Positions 25,452 to 38,806 of a DNA stretch of 64,000 nt are shown in pieces. Made by a program: the position numbers and the translations under genes. Origin of the DNA: Flaccisagitta enflata (taxonomy: Eukaryota > Chaetognatha > Sagittoidea > Aphragmophora). The notes under the pieces are model-generated. The model did not search any database, had not been told where the DNA came from, and saw nothing but the letters and a program-made list of their open reading frames with translations. Numbering within the stretch: the stretch's first letter is position 1; the number at the start of each line of letters is the position of its first letter. Where the stretch lies: positions 88,102,001-88,166,000 of the forward strand of contig OZ231126.1 of the NCBI GenBank assembly GCA_965153355.1, read 5' to 3'.

Positions 25452-25749
25452 TTATTCCACTTCTTCCTTATGGGTTGCTTTGCTTGCGCACAAAACTTTT
25501 AAAATGCGTTTTTTAGCCCAATAAAGAAAGCAGTAAAAAGAATTAGTGACAAATTCGACGATTTCAACAAATGTGAGCATGGAGGCCCCAAGCCAGAGGC
25601 CAAACAGGCCGCCGGCGTTACCGATCGCTTGCTCCAATGTGACGGATTTGACTTGTTCCATCGTTCGCGTCTCCAGTTTCTTGCTGTAAATTTGAACCTC
25701 GATGTCCGTGATATGATCTTTTCCTGAACCATGGCTGAGTTTCCATGGC
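25452..25749 (-). CDS. DEG/ENaC (degenerin/ASIC-like) channel, C-terminal exon
   Basis: Minus-strand exon encoding 98 complete codons up to TAA at 25,452-25,454. It begins after a pyrimidine-rich acceptor (ctttcttttaaaag). The segment IEVQIYSKKLETRTMEQ matches the strand leading into TM2. It is followed by the TM2 helix AIGNAGGLFGLWLGASMLTF, which holds the family's GxS selectivity filter as G-A-S, then a short basic cytoplasmic tail (WAKKRILKVL...). These proteins form trimeric plasma-membrane sodium-permeable channels gated by protons, peptides or force; the ligand of this one cannot be inferred. The exon's first base completes the codon split by the preceding exon (cg|g), which supports the joint. 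Upstream exons with TM1 were not found in the window. Confidence 0.8.
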
Positions 25750-26016
25750 CTTTTAAAAGAAAGGGTTCATCTCTTTTATTCTTGAGATAACGGGCGCATA
25801 TAACGGGCATACGGCGCAAAAAGTTACGGTATTTCCTTTAATTAGCGCCTGGGGCGCTTGCAAAAATTGAAATTGCCTGTTTTGCCCTTTAAATTGCTTC
25901 TTTTAAACATGATGAAAAAAATTGGAAGGAATACAGAAAGTTATTTTAGTTTTTTAAGAGACAATTCAGTTATCTACGCCTTGCATGCGAAAGGTGTTGA
26001 CCTTGCTTAATCTCAC

Positions 26017-26293
26017 CGCAAAGAAGATTTATAAAGCCGCTGGTAACATTCTGTTCTGCAAGAAATGTCAGGGTCTTGCACCTTGTTCACGTCCAGCGGA
26101 TGAATGGGAAGTTCATTCGGAGCATGTTTGAAGGCGAGACACGCGTCAATGCTGTAATTGTAATACTGAAATTGCGGGTAATATTCCATCATTTTCCGAG
26201 GCATGGTCGAGTCACATTTACCGTAAGGAGGCCCCAAGTTGACTCTTTCTTCGAATTCGTAGGATATCTTGTGGGATTTTCTTATTTCAAATA
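26017..26293 (-). CDS. DEG/ENaC-like channel, extracellular-domain exon
   Basis: Minus-strand exon with a donor reading ttgcg|gtgaga at 26,017 and a likely acceptor at about 26,294 (gacgacag). It encodes VFEIRKSHKISYEF... and then a stretch resembling the family's extracellular motif: LGPPYGKC, Tyr-rich spacing, YNYSIDAC, then DISCRTECYQRL. The cysteines are of the kind that build the disulfide-rich thumb of DEG/ENaC channels. The intron to the next exon is only 267 bp (25,750-26,016). The usual later cysteine-rich stretch between this region and TM2 is not seen, so the protein is either divergent, missing an exon or a decayed paralogue. A 4.7-kb Foldback-like element lies just upstream of this exon, probably in an intron. 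Confidence 0.68.
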
Positions 26294-26403
26294 CTGTCGT
26301 CGATGGCAAAACATGTGAAAAGGATATTACAGGAAAAAATACAATTACGTATTGCAATGTTATTGTTGGTTTATATTTACACGCTCAAACAATTCTTTCG
26401 ATA

Positions 26404-26429
26404 AAACAAGTCCGGATACACGGCTTCCC
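26404..26429 (+). mobile_element. Dispersed element, 5' head only
   Basis: Head AACAAGTCCGGATACACGGC, cut off exactly where the Foldback-like element begins. Its 3' portion may be the fragment at 31,160-31,357, in which case the large element inserted into it. Confidence 0.6.
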
Positions 26430-28650
26430 CCGTCTGAGGAATAAGTCTCTGTAGAGCTTCATAAAAAGGGCGAATCCGGGGACCCCTATGAAGTTGGGTC
26501 TTGAAATGTGCATAATACCTTGGGGAACACTAATCCAGGCTTGCTTGACCCAATATCAGGTGCGTGTTCAAATGTCTCAATTGCCCAAAATGTACGTTTT
26601 AGCGTTTTTTGCCTAAAAACCATCTTAAACTTGGAGTAGAGCCATGAAATTTTACATGCACATGTATTAGACCTAATTGAGCTGTATGTAAAATTATGAG
26701 GCTGTGAAAATTAAGGTACCTAAAATTTAACACAACTTTTAGCGATTTTCTAAATAAAAAATTTCGTGCCCTAAAAGTTGACCAGTTAGACAAAATTTTT
26801 TCTGGGGTATTACTACATTATGGACTACCTCCGTTAAATTTCATAAAAATCAGGAACACTTGAAAGTACAAATTGCCTTCGAAAATCCAAAATTCTGGAA
26901 AAAAAATACCCAAAAATCGTCTTTGGGCCTGAGACATTGCTATGATATGGCAGGCACCTATGAACCATGGGCTGAAATACCTTTAGAGGACTCTTGGTGA
27001 TGCCCAAAAAAATTTGGTGACCCTGAGAGCCTTTTTTGGGTGTCAAATACAATTTAATGAAGGGCACGTAAAACCAAAAATCGCGAAAATGGCCAATTTT
27101 AGGCCTCTTTTCAACCTGTAACCTAAAAAAGTTGAAAAATGGCCCTGAAATTTCAAATGCACATGTATAAGACCCTACTGAGCAACTTTTTTGTAAACAA
27201 ATTAAAGAAGTTTTGAAAATTTATAGTACCTTAATTTTGAAAAAAAACGGCTATTTCATGATTTTTAAACAAAAAAAAATTTCGGTACCCCTAAAAATGA
27301 CCGATTTCGACAAAATTTTTACTGGAGGTATTTCACATTATTGACTACCTCCATGTAAAAATTCATCAAAATCGGAGCATAAGAAGTACCCAATATTGCC
27401 TTCGAAAATCCAAAATTCTGGGGAAAAAAACCCAAAAATCGTCTTTGGGCCTGAGACATTGCCATGATGTGGCAGGCACCTCTGAACCATGGGCTGAAAT
27501 TTCTTTAGGGGACTCTTGGTGATGCCCCCAAAAAATTTGGTGACCCTGAGAGCCTTTTTTGGGTGTCAAATAACAATTTATTGAAGACTGTAAAACCAAA
27601 AATCGCGAAAATGGCCAATTTTAGGCCTCTTTTCAACCTGTTACCTAAAAAAAAGTTGAAAAATGGCCCTGAAATTTCAAATGCACATGTATAGGACCCT
27701 GCAGAAGCTTTTTTTTTGTAAACAAATAAAAGTTTTTGAAAATTTTATGGTGCCTTAATTTTGAAAAAATCGGCTATTTCGCGATTTTTAAAAAGAAAAA
27801 AAAAAGCTGTTACCCCCCTAAAAAATGACCGATTCAGACAAAATTTTTACTGGAGGTATTTCACATTATGGACTACCTCCATGTAAAATTTCATCAAAAT
27901 CGGAGCACTTTAAGTACCCAATATTGCCTCCGAAAATCAAAAATTCTGAAAAAAACCCCCAAAAATCGTCTTTGGGCCTGAGACATTGCCATGATATGGC
28001 AGGCACCTATGAACCATGGGCTGAAATTCCTTTAGGGGACTCTTGGTGATGCCCAAAAAAAATTTGGTGACCCTGAGAGCCTTTTTTGGGTGTCAAATAA
28101 CAATTTATTGAAGACCGTAAAACCAAAAATCGCGAAAATGGTCAATTTTAGGCCTCTTTTCAACCTGTAACTTAAAAAAAGTTGAAAAATGGCCCTGAAA
28201 TTTCAAATGCACATGTGTAAGATCCTACTGAAGGTTTTTTGTAAACAAATTAAAGTTTTTGAAAATTTTATGGTACCTTAATTTTGAAAAAACGGCTATT
28301 TAGCGATTTTTATAAAAAGAAAAAAAGCCGTTACCCCTAAAAGTTGACCGATTTTGACAAAATTTTTTACTGGAGGTACTTCTTATCATTGAATACCTCC
28401 ATGTAAAATTTCATCAAAATAGAAGCACTTTAATCACTAAAAATAGTGAATAGAAATGAGATCTTTCATATATTAACCAAAAATACCCAAAAAATTGTCT
28501 TTGAGCTTGAGATATTGCCAAAATGTGGCAGGCACCTATGAACCATGGGCTGAAATTCCTTTAAAGGGACTTTTGGTGATGCTCAGTAAGTACAGCGACC
28601 TTGAACCTTTTTTGGGTGTCAAATAATGATTGTGAAATGCAATTACTCAC

Positions 28651-28718
<68 letters not shown>

Positions 28719-28732
28719 CTCCGCCGCCCCCT

Positions 28733-28818
<86 letters not shown>

Positions 28819-31109
28819 TTTTCCCAGCTACCCCCCCATTGGTAGCCCTGGCTCTGGTCTTTGATATTGTAATTATGAGAATTGGCCATTTTCGCGATTT
28901 TTGGTTTTACGGTCTTCAATAAATTGTTATTTGACACCCAAAAAAGGCTCTCAGGGTCACCATTTTTTTTTGGGCATCACCAAGAAACCCCTAAAAGAGA
29001 ATTTCAGCCCATAGTTCATGAAATTGCCTGCCATATCAGCAGCAATATACAAAACCCAAAAACGATTTTTATTTTTCCAGAATTTTGGATTTTCGAAAGC
29101 GTGTGTACTTTCAAGTGCTCGATTTTGATGATGAAATTTTACATGGAGGTAGTCCATAATGTTAAATACCTCCAGTAAAAATTTTGTCTGAATAAGTCTA
29201 GCTGTTTGGGGTAACAGCTTTTTTTTTTTTTTTAAAAATGCAGCGAAATATGATTTTTCAAATTTAGATACCATAAAATTTTCAAAAACTTTTTAATTGT
29301 TTACAAAAAACTTCAGTAGGGTCTTATACATGTGCATTTTGAAATTTCAGGAGAATTTCAACTTTTTTTAGGTTACAGGTTGAAAAGGGCTAAGTGTCAT
29401 TTATGGTACGTTTTACGGTCTTCAATAAATTGTTATTTGACACCCAAAAAAGGCTCTCAGGGTCACCAAATTTTTGAGGCATCTTAAGAGTCCCTAAAGA
29501 AATTTCAGCCCATGGTTTATAGGTGCCTGCCATATCATGGCAATATCTCGACCCAAAGAGCAATTTTAATTTTCCCAGGGTACACTTGGATTTTGAAGGC
29601 AATTTTGGTAGCCCCAAAGTGCTCCGATTTTGATGAAATTTTACATGGAGGTAGTCCATTAATGTGAAATACCTCAGTAAAGGAGTACATCCAAAATCAG
29701 GTCCCCTTTAGGGGGGTAACGGCAATTTTTTCTTTTAAAAATCGCGAAATAGCCGATTTTTCAAAATTAAGGTACCATAAAATTTTCAAAAACTTTTATT
29801 TATTTACAAAAAAGCTTCAGTAGGGTCTTATACATGTGCATTTGAGAATTTCAGGGCCATTTTTCAACTTTTTTAGGTTACAGGTTGAAAAGAGAGCCTA
29901 AGAGGTAGCCATTTTCGCGATTTTTTTTGGTTTACGGTCTTCATTAAATTGTTATTTGATTTTTAAAAAGGCTCTCAAGAGCCTTTCATTTTTTGAGCAT
30001 CACCAAGAGTCTAAAGAAATTTCAGCCCATGTTTTATAGGTGCCTGCCATATCTTTGCTTATGTCTCCAGGCAAGAAACGATTTTTTAGGTATTTTTCAA
30101 GTACTAGTTTTTCAGAAACATTTTTGTGCTAAGTGCTCCGATTTTGATGGTACACATGGAGGGTAGTCCATAATGTGAAATACCTCCAGTAGAAATTTTG
30201 TCAAAATCGGTCAACTTTTAGGGTGGTGACAAAATTTTTTTGTGTTTAAAAAATCGTAAAATAACCGTTTTTTCAAAAGTAAGGTACCATAAAATTTTCA
30301 AAAACTTTTATTTGTTTACAAAAAAGCTTCAGAAGGGTCTTATACATGTGCATTTGAAATTTCAGGGCCATGGCCATTTTTTTAAATTTTTTGATTGTAA
30401 AGTTGAAAGGGCCTAGAGTGGCCATTTTAGCGATTTTTGGTTTGTCGGTCTTCATTAAATTGTTATTTGGCTTTTAAAAAAAGGCTCTCAGGGCACCCAA
30501 ATTTTTTAAGGCATCACCAAGAAGTCTAAGGAATTTCAGCCCATGGTTTATGGGGTACCTGCCATATCATGGCAATGTCTCAGACCCAAAGACGATTTTT
30601 GGGTATTTTTTTCCAGAATTTTGGATTTTCGAAGGCAATTTTTGGTACTTCAAGTGCTCCGATTTTTATGAAATTTTAAATGGAGGTAGTCCATAATGTG
30701 AAATACCTCCAGTAAAAATTTTGTCTAAATCGGTCAATTTTTAGGGGGGTAACGAAATTTTTTTTTATTTAGAAAATCGCGAAAAAGCAGTTTTTTCAAA
30801 TTTTAGGTACCTTAAAATTTTCACAGCCTCATAATTTTTTACATACAGCTCAATTAGGGTCTAATACATGTGCATGTAAAATTTCATGGCTCTACTCCAA
30901 GTTTAAGATGGTTTTTAGGCAAAAAAACGCCAAAAACGGCCATTTTGGGCACTTTTTTTTGAGATATTTGAACACGCACCTGATATTGGGTCAAGCAAGC
31001 CTGGATTAGTGTTCCCCAGGGTATTATGCACATTTCAAGACCCAACTTCATAGGGGTCCCCGGATTCGCCCTTTTTATGAAGCTCTACAGAGACTTATTC
31101 CTCAGACGG
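26430..31109. mobile_element. Foldback/Galileo-like transposon, arms made of tandem repeats
   Basis: The outermost ~170 bp at 26,430-26,600 (starting CCGTCTGAGGAATAAGTCTC) recur as reverse complement at 30,940-31,109. Each arm contains about four tandem units of roughly 525 bp. The word 'gtctttgggcctgagacatt' recurs near 26,919, 27,440 and 27,967, diverged near 28,497, and in reverse orientation near 29,550 and 30,580 (more decayed near 29,045 and 30,060). The centre is a (CT)n tract at 28,654-28,816. Long terminal inverted repeats built from tandem direct repeats are the hallmark of Foldback/Galileo elements. No transposase frame and no obvious target duplication were seen. Confidence 0.82.
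28654..28816. repeat. (CT)n microsatellite at the centre of the Foldback-like element
   Basis: Two CT blocks split by a C-rich interruption near 28,714-28,736. It occupies the 'loop' of the inverted repeat. Confidence 0.97.
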
Positions 31110-31159
31110 ATTGGCTGAAAAAAAATCACTTAGTTCGATTGAATGAAAGAAAAACCGCG

Positions 31160-31357
31160 GGGTTACAATACCGTCACGGACGGGTGGGCAGGGGCATACA
31201 ACTCCTTTGCACATCCCCTCTTACCTCCAACCACATGCGTGAAAGGTCGAATTCGCGTATTCACACATTCCAACTTGATCATTACAGTCCAATGGATAGA
31301 TCAATGGACGGATGGACGGACAAAGCTTCTTGTAGAGTCGCTAGTCCGCGACTTAAA
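31160..31357 (+). mobile_element. Dispersed element, key variant GTCGCGGAC
   Basis: Body with 'gtcacggacgggtgggcagg' and the tail 'agtcgctagtccgcgact' + TAAAA. The tail's GTCCGCGAC complements the slightly decayed head-side GTCACGGAC. It ends directly against the next copy at 31,360. Confidence 0.7.
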
Positions 31358-31359
31358 AA

Positions 31360-31588
31360 AACAAGGCCGGATACACGGCTACCCCAGTCGTGTGCGGGTG
31401 GGCAGGGGCCATATTTGAGGCAGGAGCCATATTTGGGCAGGAACTTTGAGGCCAAAGACCACAAAAACCCATAAAAGTAAAGTGGGACGGACGGACGGAC
31501 GGACGTACGGACAGACAGACAGACGGACTGATGGACGGATGGACGGACGGACCGAGCGGGTGTAGAGTCGCGTAGCACGCAACTAAAA
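31360..31588 (+). mobile_element. Dispersed element, type A, key version 1
   Basis: Complete copy: head AACAAGGCCGGATACACGGC, key AGTCGTGTGCGGGTGGGCAG, a long (GGAC)n tract with GACA units, and tail gtcgcgtagcacgcaactaaaa. It sits head-to-tail behind the preceding copy. Confidence 0.88.
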
Positions 31589-31839
31589 GCACCTGTTCGA
31601 TGTTTCATGACATAAAAATGACCTATACTGACTTATATAGTACAAAAAAAGACCAACTGCCCACACATTGCCTTTCCCACCAAACCTTGTGGTTTGGCCT
31701 TAAGTGGGTTGCACTGTAACCGACCAAGAAGGACGTTACAAAAGTGAATGAATGCTAATGAACACTTTCCCACGAAAAAAATGCGAGCGAATCAGTGGAA
31801 CATGAATGTTTGAACGAGTGGGACAAGTCAAGCGGACTT

Positions 31840-31991
<152 letters not shown>

Positions 31992-32161
31992 TTGTATGCA
32001 GCAACTACAAGACGTAGACCGGGGAATGCCATTACTTCATCGCTTCATCCATCTACCCATCAATCAATCGATCGATCACTTTTTTCCGTACAGATTCGAT
32101 TCGACTAAACGAGCTTTCACGCATTCATCCGTACACCTAGCCTTGCGTCACCCACTTTCCA

Positions 32162-32320
32162 TTTTAGATACACGCGACTCTACAACCCGCTTTGTCCGTC
32201 CGTCGGTCGGTCACACTTGACTTTTTTTTATGTTTTTATTTTTTTTACCTCTCTGCTCCTGCCCAAATGGTCTGGTGACCTCAAAAATGGCCCCTGCCCG
32301 CCGTGTATCCGGCCTTGTTT
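32162..32320 (-). mobile_element. Dispersed element, type A, short copy
   Basis: Minus-strand head AACAAGGCCGGATACACGGC at 32,301-32,320, a shortened body, and a partly lost tail hairpin (tacacgcgact). Confidence 0.78.
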
Positions 32321-32589
32321 ATTGAAAAAACTCTTCTACAGTGCTAGAGATTGACCTTACGTCCGGAATCTGAGTCCTGGTGAATTTTCTGATTTCTCTT
32401 TTAAATGCGGCCGGGCCAGAGGGATTAACGGCATGAGCTTGAGGTCTAATTAATCAGCCTTAATTTGGTCCTGAAAGATACCTTGGTGTATGCACATAAC
32501 TCTGTTGATCTCATTAACCAAAATTTTGAACGTCTTAGGGGCCCCTAAGGGCCCCAAAAAAAGCCCTTAATGAGGATTTTTTTCTGAAA

Positions 32590-32985
32590 AAAAAAGTGGG
32601 GTGCAATCGATAGGAAATTGTTTGATTCGCCTAGATCCAAAATCTTGCATTTTCACTTTTTTCAAAAAAAATTTTGAAAATTTTTGTGTCACGCGTTGAG
32701 GACTTAGAAAAAAAAATCACAAAATATTTTTTTGAAAAATGGTTTTTAAAAGTGGGGTGCAAACGATAGGAAATTTTCTGATTTGCCTAGATCCAAAATC
32801 TTGTATTTTCATTTTTTTTTCAAAAAACTTAGAAAATTTTTGTTCCGCACGTTGGGGACTTAGAAAAAAAAAATCACAAAATATTTTTTTGAAAAATGGT
32901 TTTTAAAAGTAGGGTGCAATCAATAGGAAATTGTTTGATTTGCCTAGATCCAAAATCCGGTAATTTTACTTTTTTTTCAAGAAAC
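32590..32985. repeat. ~156-bp tandem repeat, 2.5 copies
   Basis: The phrase 'gtggggtgcaatcgatagga' and its variants recur near 32,596, 32,751 and 32,908. The intervening sequence is also similar (cctagatccaaaatc; cttagaaaaaaaaatcac). Confidence 0.85.
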
Positions 32986-34769
32986 TTGGACTCTGTTGAA
33001 ATTCACTGCCGGCCATATTTTCAAAGAAAGTTTAAAAATTCTCCTGGAACTTTTTCAGTTTGATATGGTTCAAACAAATGCTCATAACTTTAAAAGTATT
33101 TGAGCCAGAACCTTGAAATTTGAAACGTGCATTTTTGAAAGCGCTGAGCAGGTCCATGCAAAAGATTGAGCTACTGACTGACCTAGGAAAACTTTCGAGT
33201 CTAAGTCTAACAGTGCGACTCATAAAAAAAGTTACAACCTTCAGTAGTTTCTTAGTTTTACATTGTTTGGATTCAATTCATGAGCATTTTAATGAGCTTC
33301 AAAAAAATAAACAATTTGCCACCAGTTCCATCGAATTTGATCAATACGTTTGGATTTTATGTTAAAATGAAGACAGATGTATCAAAATCTAAGTGGGAAA
33401 ACAACAGATTTTCTGTTATAGTTTGTAAATAACAAATTTCACTAAAACTATTGTAATTTGTAAACCAATTGAGCTAGTATCTCCAGAAACAGCTCAAATG
33501 ACAGATTTTTTGAAGGGCTTTCTCAATATCATTGATTTCGATAGGTTTTTACTTGATTTGAACCCTTTATGAATGACAAATAAGAGAATTTTTTCAACAC
33601 ACGAATTTCAAAAAAATATTTATCTTTTTCTCCTCTTGAAATATCCATGTTTGAATAGAAGAAAGTAAACAAAATCAATGACTGTTAGAAAGATTTTCAA
33701 AAGATTTTTCATTCTAGACCAATCCCAGCCTCCTAACTTTACTCGTTTGGAAAGAACATTAAATTGAAGTTAAATGGGTACATTTTGGTGATGCGCGTTT
33801 TCACACTTGAAAATGAATGCTCCTCAGTCTTTTCTTTACTGCGTCTAAACGAATTGAGCTAGAAATGTGAGATTGGCGGCAAATGAAAGCTCTTTTGAAT
33901 ATCTTTCAAATGATCTATGATTTCAATTGATTTCTTGCACTGCAAATAACAAAAATCAAGTAAAAAAGGTCCCTTATTCCCTTATCTTTTAAGAATCTAT
34001 AGTCCTGTCACAGATTCTGGCACCATTATCATCTTTTTATCATAAAATCTAAAAAAATTGATAAAAACTCATGGGATTTGTGACATTCACTTCATTTGAT
34101 AACACTCTTTCTATTTCTTACAAAAAAAAATATTAAAAATTCATTTTTTTCATGAGAAACATCTTTTAGAACAGCTGTAATCTTTTTTATGGTTCGCAGT
34201 GTAGACGATGCCAATAGGCATCAATATATTTCTACATACATGTACATATACGGCCATTAAGCATTAATCATCTCAACTCAAAACCATTTCTATGTGAAGT
34301 CGGCACCTGAATTTGTCACATTCTCTCTGTCTCTTTTTCTCTAACAAACGTAAATCATGAAAAACATGTCAAAAATCAAATGTGAAAAAATGACTAAAAA
34401 ATGACTAAAAGGAAATTGTTCAAAAATGTCAGATAAAGCCGTGTATTGATTATTTCGGTTTCAAAACGTTTCAAGCACTTTCAGAGGTCCAAATTCCAAG
34501 AATCTAAATCCAAACCAAAATTTTTGGTTGTGTAACGACGATCTTGACATTGAATAAAAAAATTTGAACAACAACATCAATTCGAAGAAAAAAAAACCTT
34601 AAAAAATATCCCTCAGTGTTTTTTCTTATTGTTTCTAATCAATCAATCACTCGTTTAAAGTGGTTTGTCGATTTTTTTTCCCAATATCGATGAAGGCGAT
34701 ACAGACGCTTCGTAAACATATAATCTCTAAGAATGAACATCATTTTCTATCAGCATGTCAAAGATTGAA
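32986..34769. other. AT-rich DNA with decayed repeat phrases, no recognised gene
   Basis: The phrase 'aaaccaattgagctag' (about 33,460) and 'aaacgaattgagctagaaat' (about 33,845), each followed by a related ~100 bp, match sequences near 15,135 and inside the 776-bp element at 17,220-17,260. They are relics of a shared repeat family. No coding or splice signal was recognised. Confidence 0.55.
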
Positions 34770-35020
34770 AAACAAGGCCAAGTAGGCCAACGATGTGTCC
34801 TCTTTGAATGAATGTTTTTATGAATGAATATGATTTTTAATAAATGAATTATTTGACGCATGTATCATTTCATGACAGCTACTTTTACTGGGTTGCAATA
34901 CTTTTCTTTTGAAAAAACGCAAGATTTTGATGTTTTTTACGAATGTGTTACAGTCAGACAGACGGACAGACAGACCAACGTACACAGCCTATTGAAGAGA
35001 CGCGAGGACGCATCTAAAAA
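34770..35020 (+). mobile_element. Dispersed element, type C, key version 4
   Basis: The head AACAAGGCCAAGTAGGCC is followed by the key GATGTGTCCTC; the tail is GAGGACGCATC + TAAAAA. The head and tail keys complement each other with one transition, and both differ from the other versions. The body is AT-rich and ends in a 'gacagacggacagacagacc' tract. Confidence 0.8.
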
Positions 35021-35227
35021 GTGAGCTTGGTAGAGGCACCAAAGTTAAGAGACATTGCTGGTGAGTACGCGAGCTGGATTGAGGTGTGAACCAGGAGAGT
35101 GTTACAAGAATTGGTTTGGATTAGATTGGAATGAATGTTGGAAAGTGGCCAAACAATGCAAGCAAAGGAATTTGTGTAAGGGCAATGTCAACGCCAATGA
35201 CACGGTGGATTATGGAAGCGCGGGAAT

Positions 35228-35760
<533 letters not shown>

Positions 35761-36064
35761 GAAAATATGTGTTCCGGAAGGAGGAGAATGAATTTCGTGG
35801 TCCCTGATTCCTTTGATTATTGACTTGGTCGTCATTTTCTGACCGCCGCCAAAAGAAAAAAAAACAACAACAACAAAGGCGATGCCAATGAATGAACGAA
35901 TGAATGAACAAATGAAAGAATGAACGAACGAATGAGAGGCGATGTGACAGTCAATCCCTGATGGAAGATCGGAAATTGATTCCGTTGCCTACTTGTGGGT
36001 TTTGGGGTTGCATGGCAACTTAATGTTTGCCGTGAATCGATTACTAGTACAGATCCGGTGAGGA

Positions 36065-36116
<52 letters not shown>
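36065..36116. repeat. (GA)n microsatellite
   Basis: About 25 GA units just before the trinucleotide array. Confidence 0.97.
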
Positions 36117-36119
<3 letters not shown>

Positions 36120-36159
36120 CGGGAAAGCACCAGATGACAAAGTCAACAGCCACCGCAAC

Positions 36160-36380
<221 letters not shown>

Positions 36381-36399
36381 CGAATAATGACAAGGGGAC

Positions 36400-37283
36400 C
36401 ACCAATAACCGCACCAGGATGTATTCGATCGTCTTTTAATCTTAAATCCAATTGGACTGCGTGCTTATCGACATCTGACCTTTTCAGTCTCATTTAAAGT
36501 CTCATTCTAAATTCGGAAATTAGTTAAATAGCTAATATAATAAATCAATTGAATGTGTGTACACACGACACAAACGCTGTTGGCGAAGCAGGAAATGGAA
36601 GAATCCATCACATGCACAATTACATGAAAAGCACTTGCGCTCTGATAAAAAAAAAAAATTCAGTAAAATTAAGTTGCTCTCTCGCTTATCGCCTCAGTTG
36701 ATTAAAAGAAATTACAGTTCCTGGCCTTATCAATTGATAAACCATGTTACGCTATGTTATAAGACAGACTGAACATTGTCACCGTGTCATGTAGATAACG
36801 TTGCCCTAATACTAGCGATAGTACTAATAATACTAATAATGGTAATGACTAATAAGTGTAGCGAATTCATCGCATGACTTAATGATCATCAACTTAAAAA
36901 TAAAATTGAAATATAATTCTGCCTTTTTGATTGTATTAATCTGATTTTTAATGTACTTAATGAAGTGCATTTTGTGCACTGACTGAGTTTGAAAGTGATA
37001 ATCGATGCTTCGGCGGCTTCTTCAGAGGCAAACCGATGAAAAAAAAGTTCTTTACACAAAATTAACAATAAGGCAAGACCTCCATTTTAATTTTCTCATT
37101 AAACCACACAAGCAAATATCTTTACTATGAAGATTATCTTTTTTTTTCACATTCTTTTTATTATGCGCGGTTGCTTCTTTCTTCTCTCAGTTTTTTTTTT
37201 CATCAAAATGAATGTGTATTTTATGACTAACTCGGACAAAAAAGGCCTTAAGTAGGACGCCATCAGATGCAAGGGCGATGATG
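36400..37283. other. AT-rich spacer DNA without recognised gene
   Basis: No repeats above background and no convincing reading frame. Confidence 0.5.
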
Positions 37284-37442
37284 AAAACACGGCTGTATAC
37301 ACGGGTCCCCAGTCGTGAGCGTGGGGGCACGGGCATTAGAGCAAAAAATAGGGGGGGGGAGAGAAAACTGCTAATTTAAAAAAAAATATCAACTGACGGA
37401 CCGACACAGCAGCGTATAGAGGCCCGTGTCTGCGACTAAAAA
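37284..37442 (+). mobile_element. Dispersed element at inner edge of right arm
   Basis: Partly decayed head (aaaacacggctgtatacacg), a body with a G-run, and tail 'cccgtgtctgcgactaaaaa'. The 3' part is shared with the left arm (18,732-18,798); the 5' part is not. Confidence 0.7.
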
Positions 37443-38369
37443 GACTGGTTGCAAACACCCAAAAAGATGAAAAAAAAAAAGCCCAAAAAGCTGTGAAATA
37501 AAATCTAACTGCCGAGAGGGATAAAAAGAATTATTGAACACAATGAGAGTATATATTTGCTCCAATTATAAAAAGCTGTTACTGAGTCATTGAGTCATTC
37601 TGTGAGTCAGTGGATCATAAATTGCACAAAAACTCGATCGAGAAATGAGAAAAGACTCAAAAGAGCTATCTTGTGGAGTTTGGAGTTTGCCTCTTGGATC
37701 GCCGGCAATTTAAAGACGACAAAAATCGGGTGTGAAATTAGAATAACGGCATTTTCATCATCCTGTCAATTTGCAGTTATGAAGACAAAAAAAGAAAGAA
37801 AGGGACGAGAGAAGAGTGTAGAGAGATAAGAGGGAACAAATTACAACTACAATTCAGATGATAGAGGTCAAAAGGAGGACGAAGATCCATCGGAGAGGTT
37901 AAATGAAAAGGACAAGTTAGGACAAAATACGACAGGACAGAAAAAAGGGATAACGGTAGGATATCAGACAATTAGATAGAATGGAAGACGAGGGGGGCAA
38001 AGGGAGCACAAGTAACTCTTAGGTAAAATCATGATAAGGACTAAGGATGACGGAACTCAGGACAGAGGGAGAGCGGTTAGGAAACGATAGCACAGCAGAA
38101 ACTAGACAAGCGAAGACAAGAGAGGGAAGTTAGAAAAGGACAAGAGTGGACAAGAGAGGAAAGTTAGAAAAGGACAAGAGTGGACAAGAGAGGGAAGTTA
38201 GAAAAGGACAAGAGTGGACAAGGGACTGAAACGATGTCCATTCTTCGTCTCAATTTTGCCCTCGAGGGTAGAAAACTGTCAGCTTTGGAAAAATGAAAAG
38301 AAGAAAAAAAAAAATAGGTTGACCCGGACCCAACAGTTTTATGACAACAATGGGTGCTTAATCACACTA

Positions 38370-38478
<109 letters not shown>

Positions 38479-38737
38479 TTGCCAATGCGCTTATCAGCGT
38501 ATCGATAACCGAGTATCTCGCCTGAACCGTCTCCCTGTTTTACTCCCTTTTCATCACACTCTTTTTTCCTCCTCCACTTCTTCTTCATCCTCCACTTCTT
38601 TCTCCTCTACTTCTTTCTCCTCTCCTTCCTCCTCCTTCTCTCCGGTTACCTTTTCCCCATTTTCATGATAAAACCCCCTTTTATTCCCATTTGGTAGCAG
38701 CCGACGGTGAAAAAGGGTGTATGCCTTTCTTTTTTAT

Positions 38738-38741
<4 letters not shown>

Positions 38742-38804
<63 letters not shown>
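38742..38804. repeat. (CT)n microsatellite
   Basis: About 31 units. Counterpart of 16,480-16,690. Confidence 0.97.
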
Positions 38805-38806
<2 letters not shown>

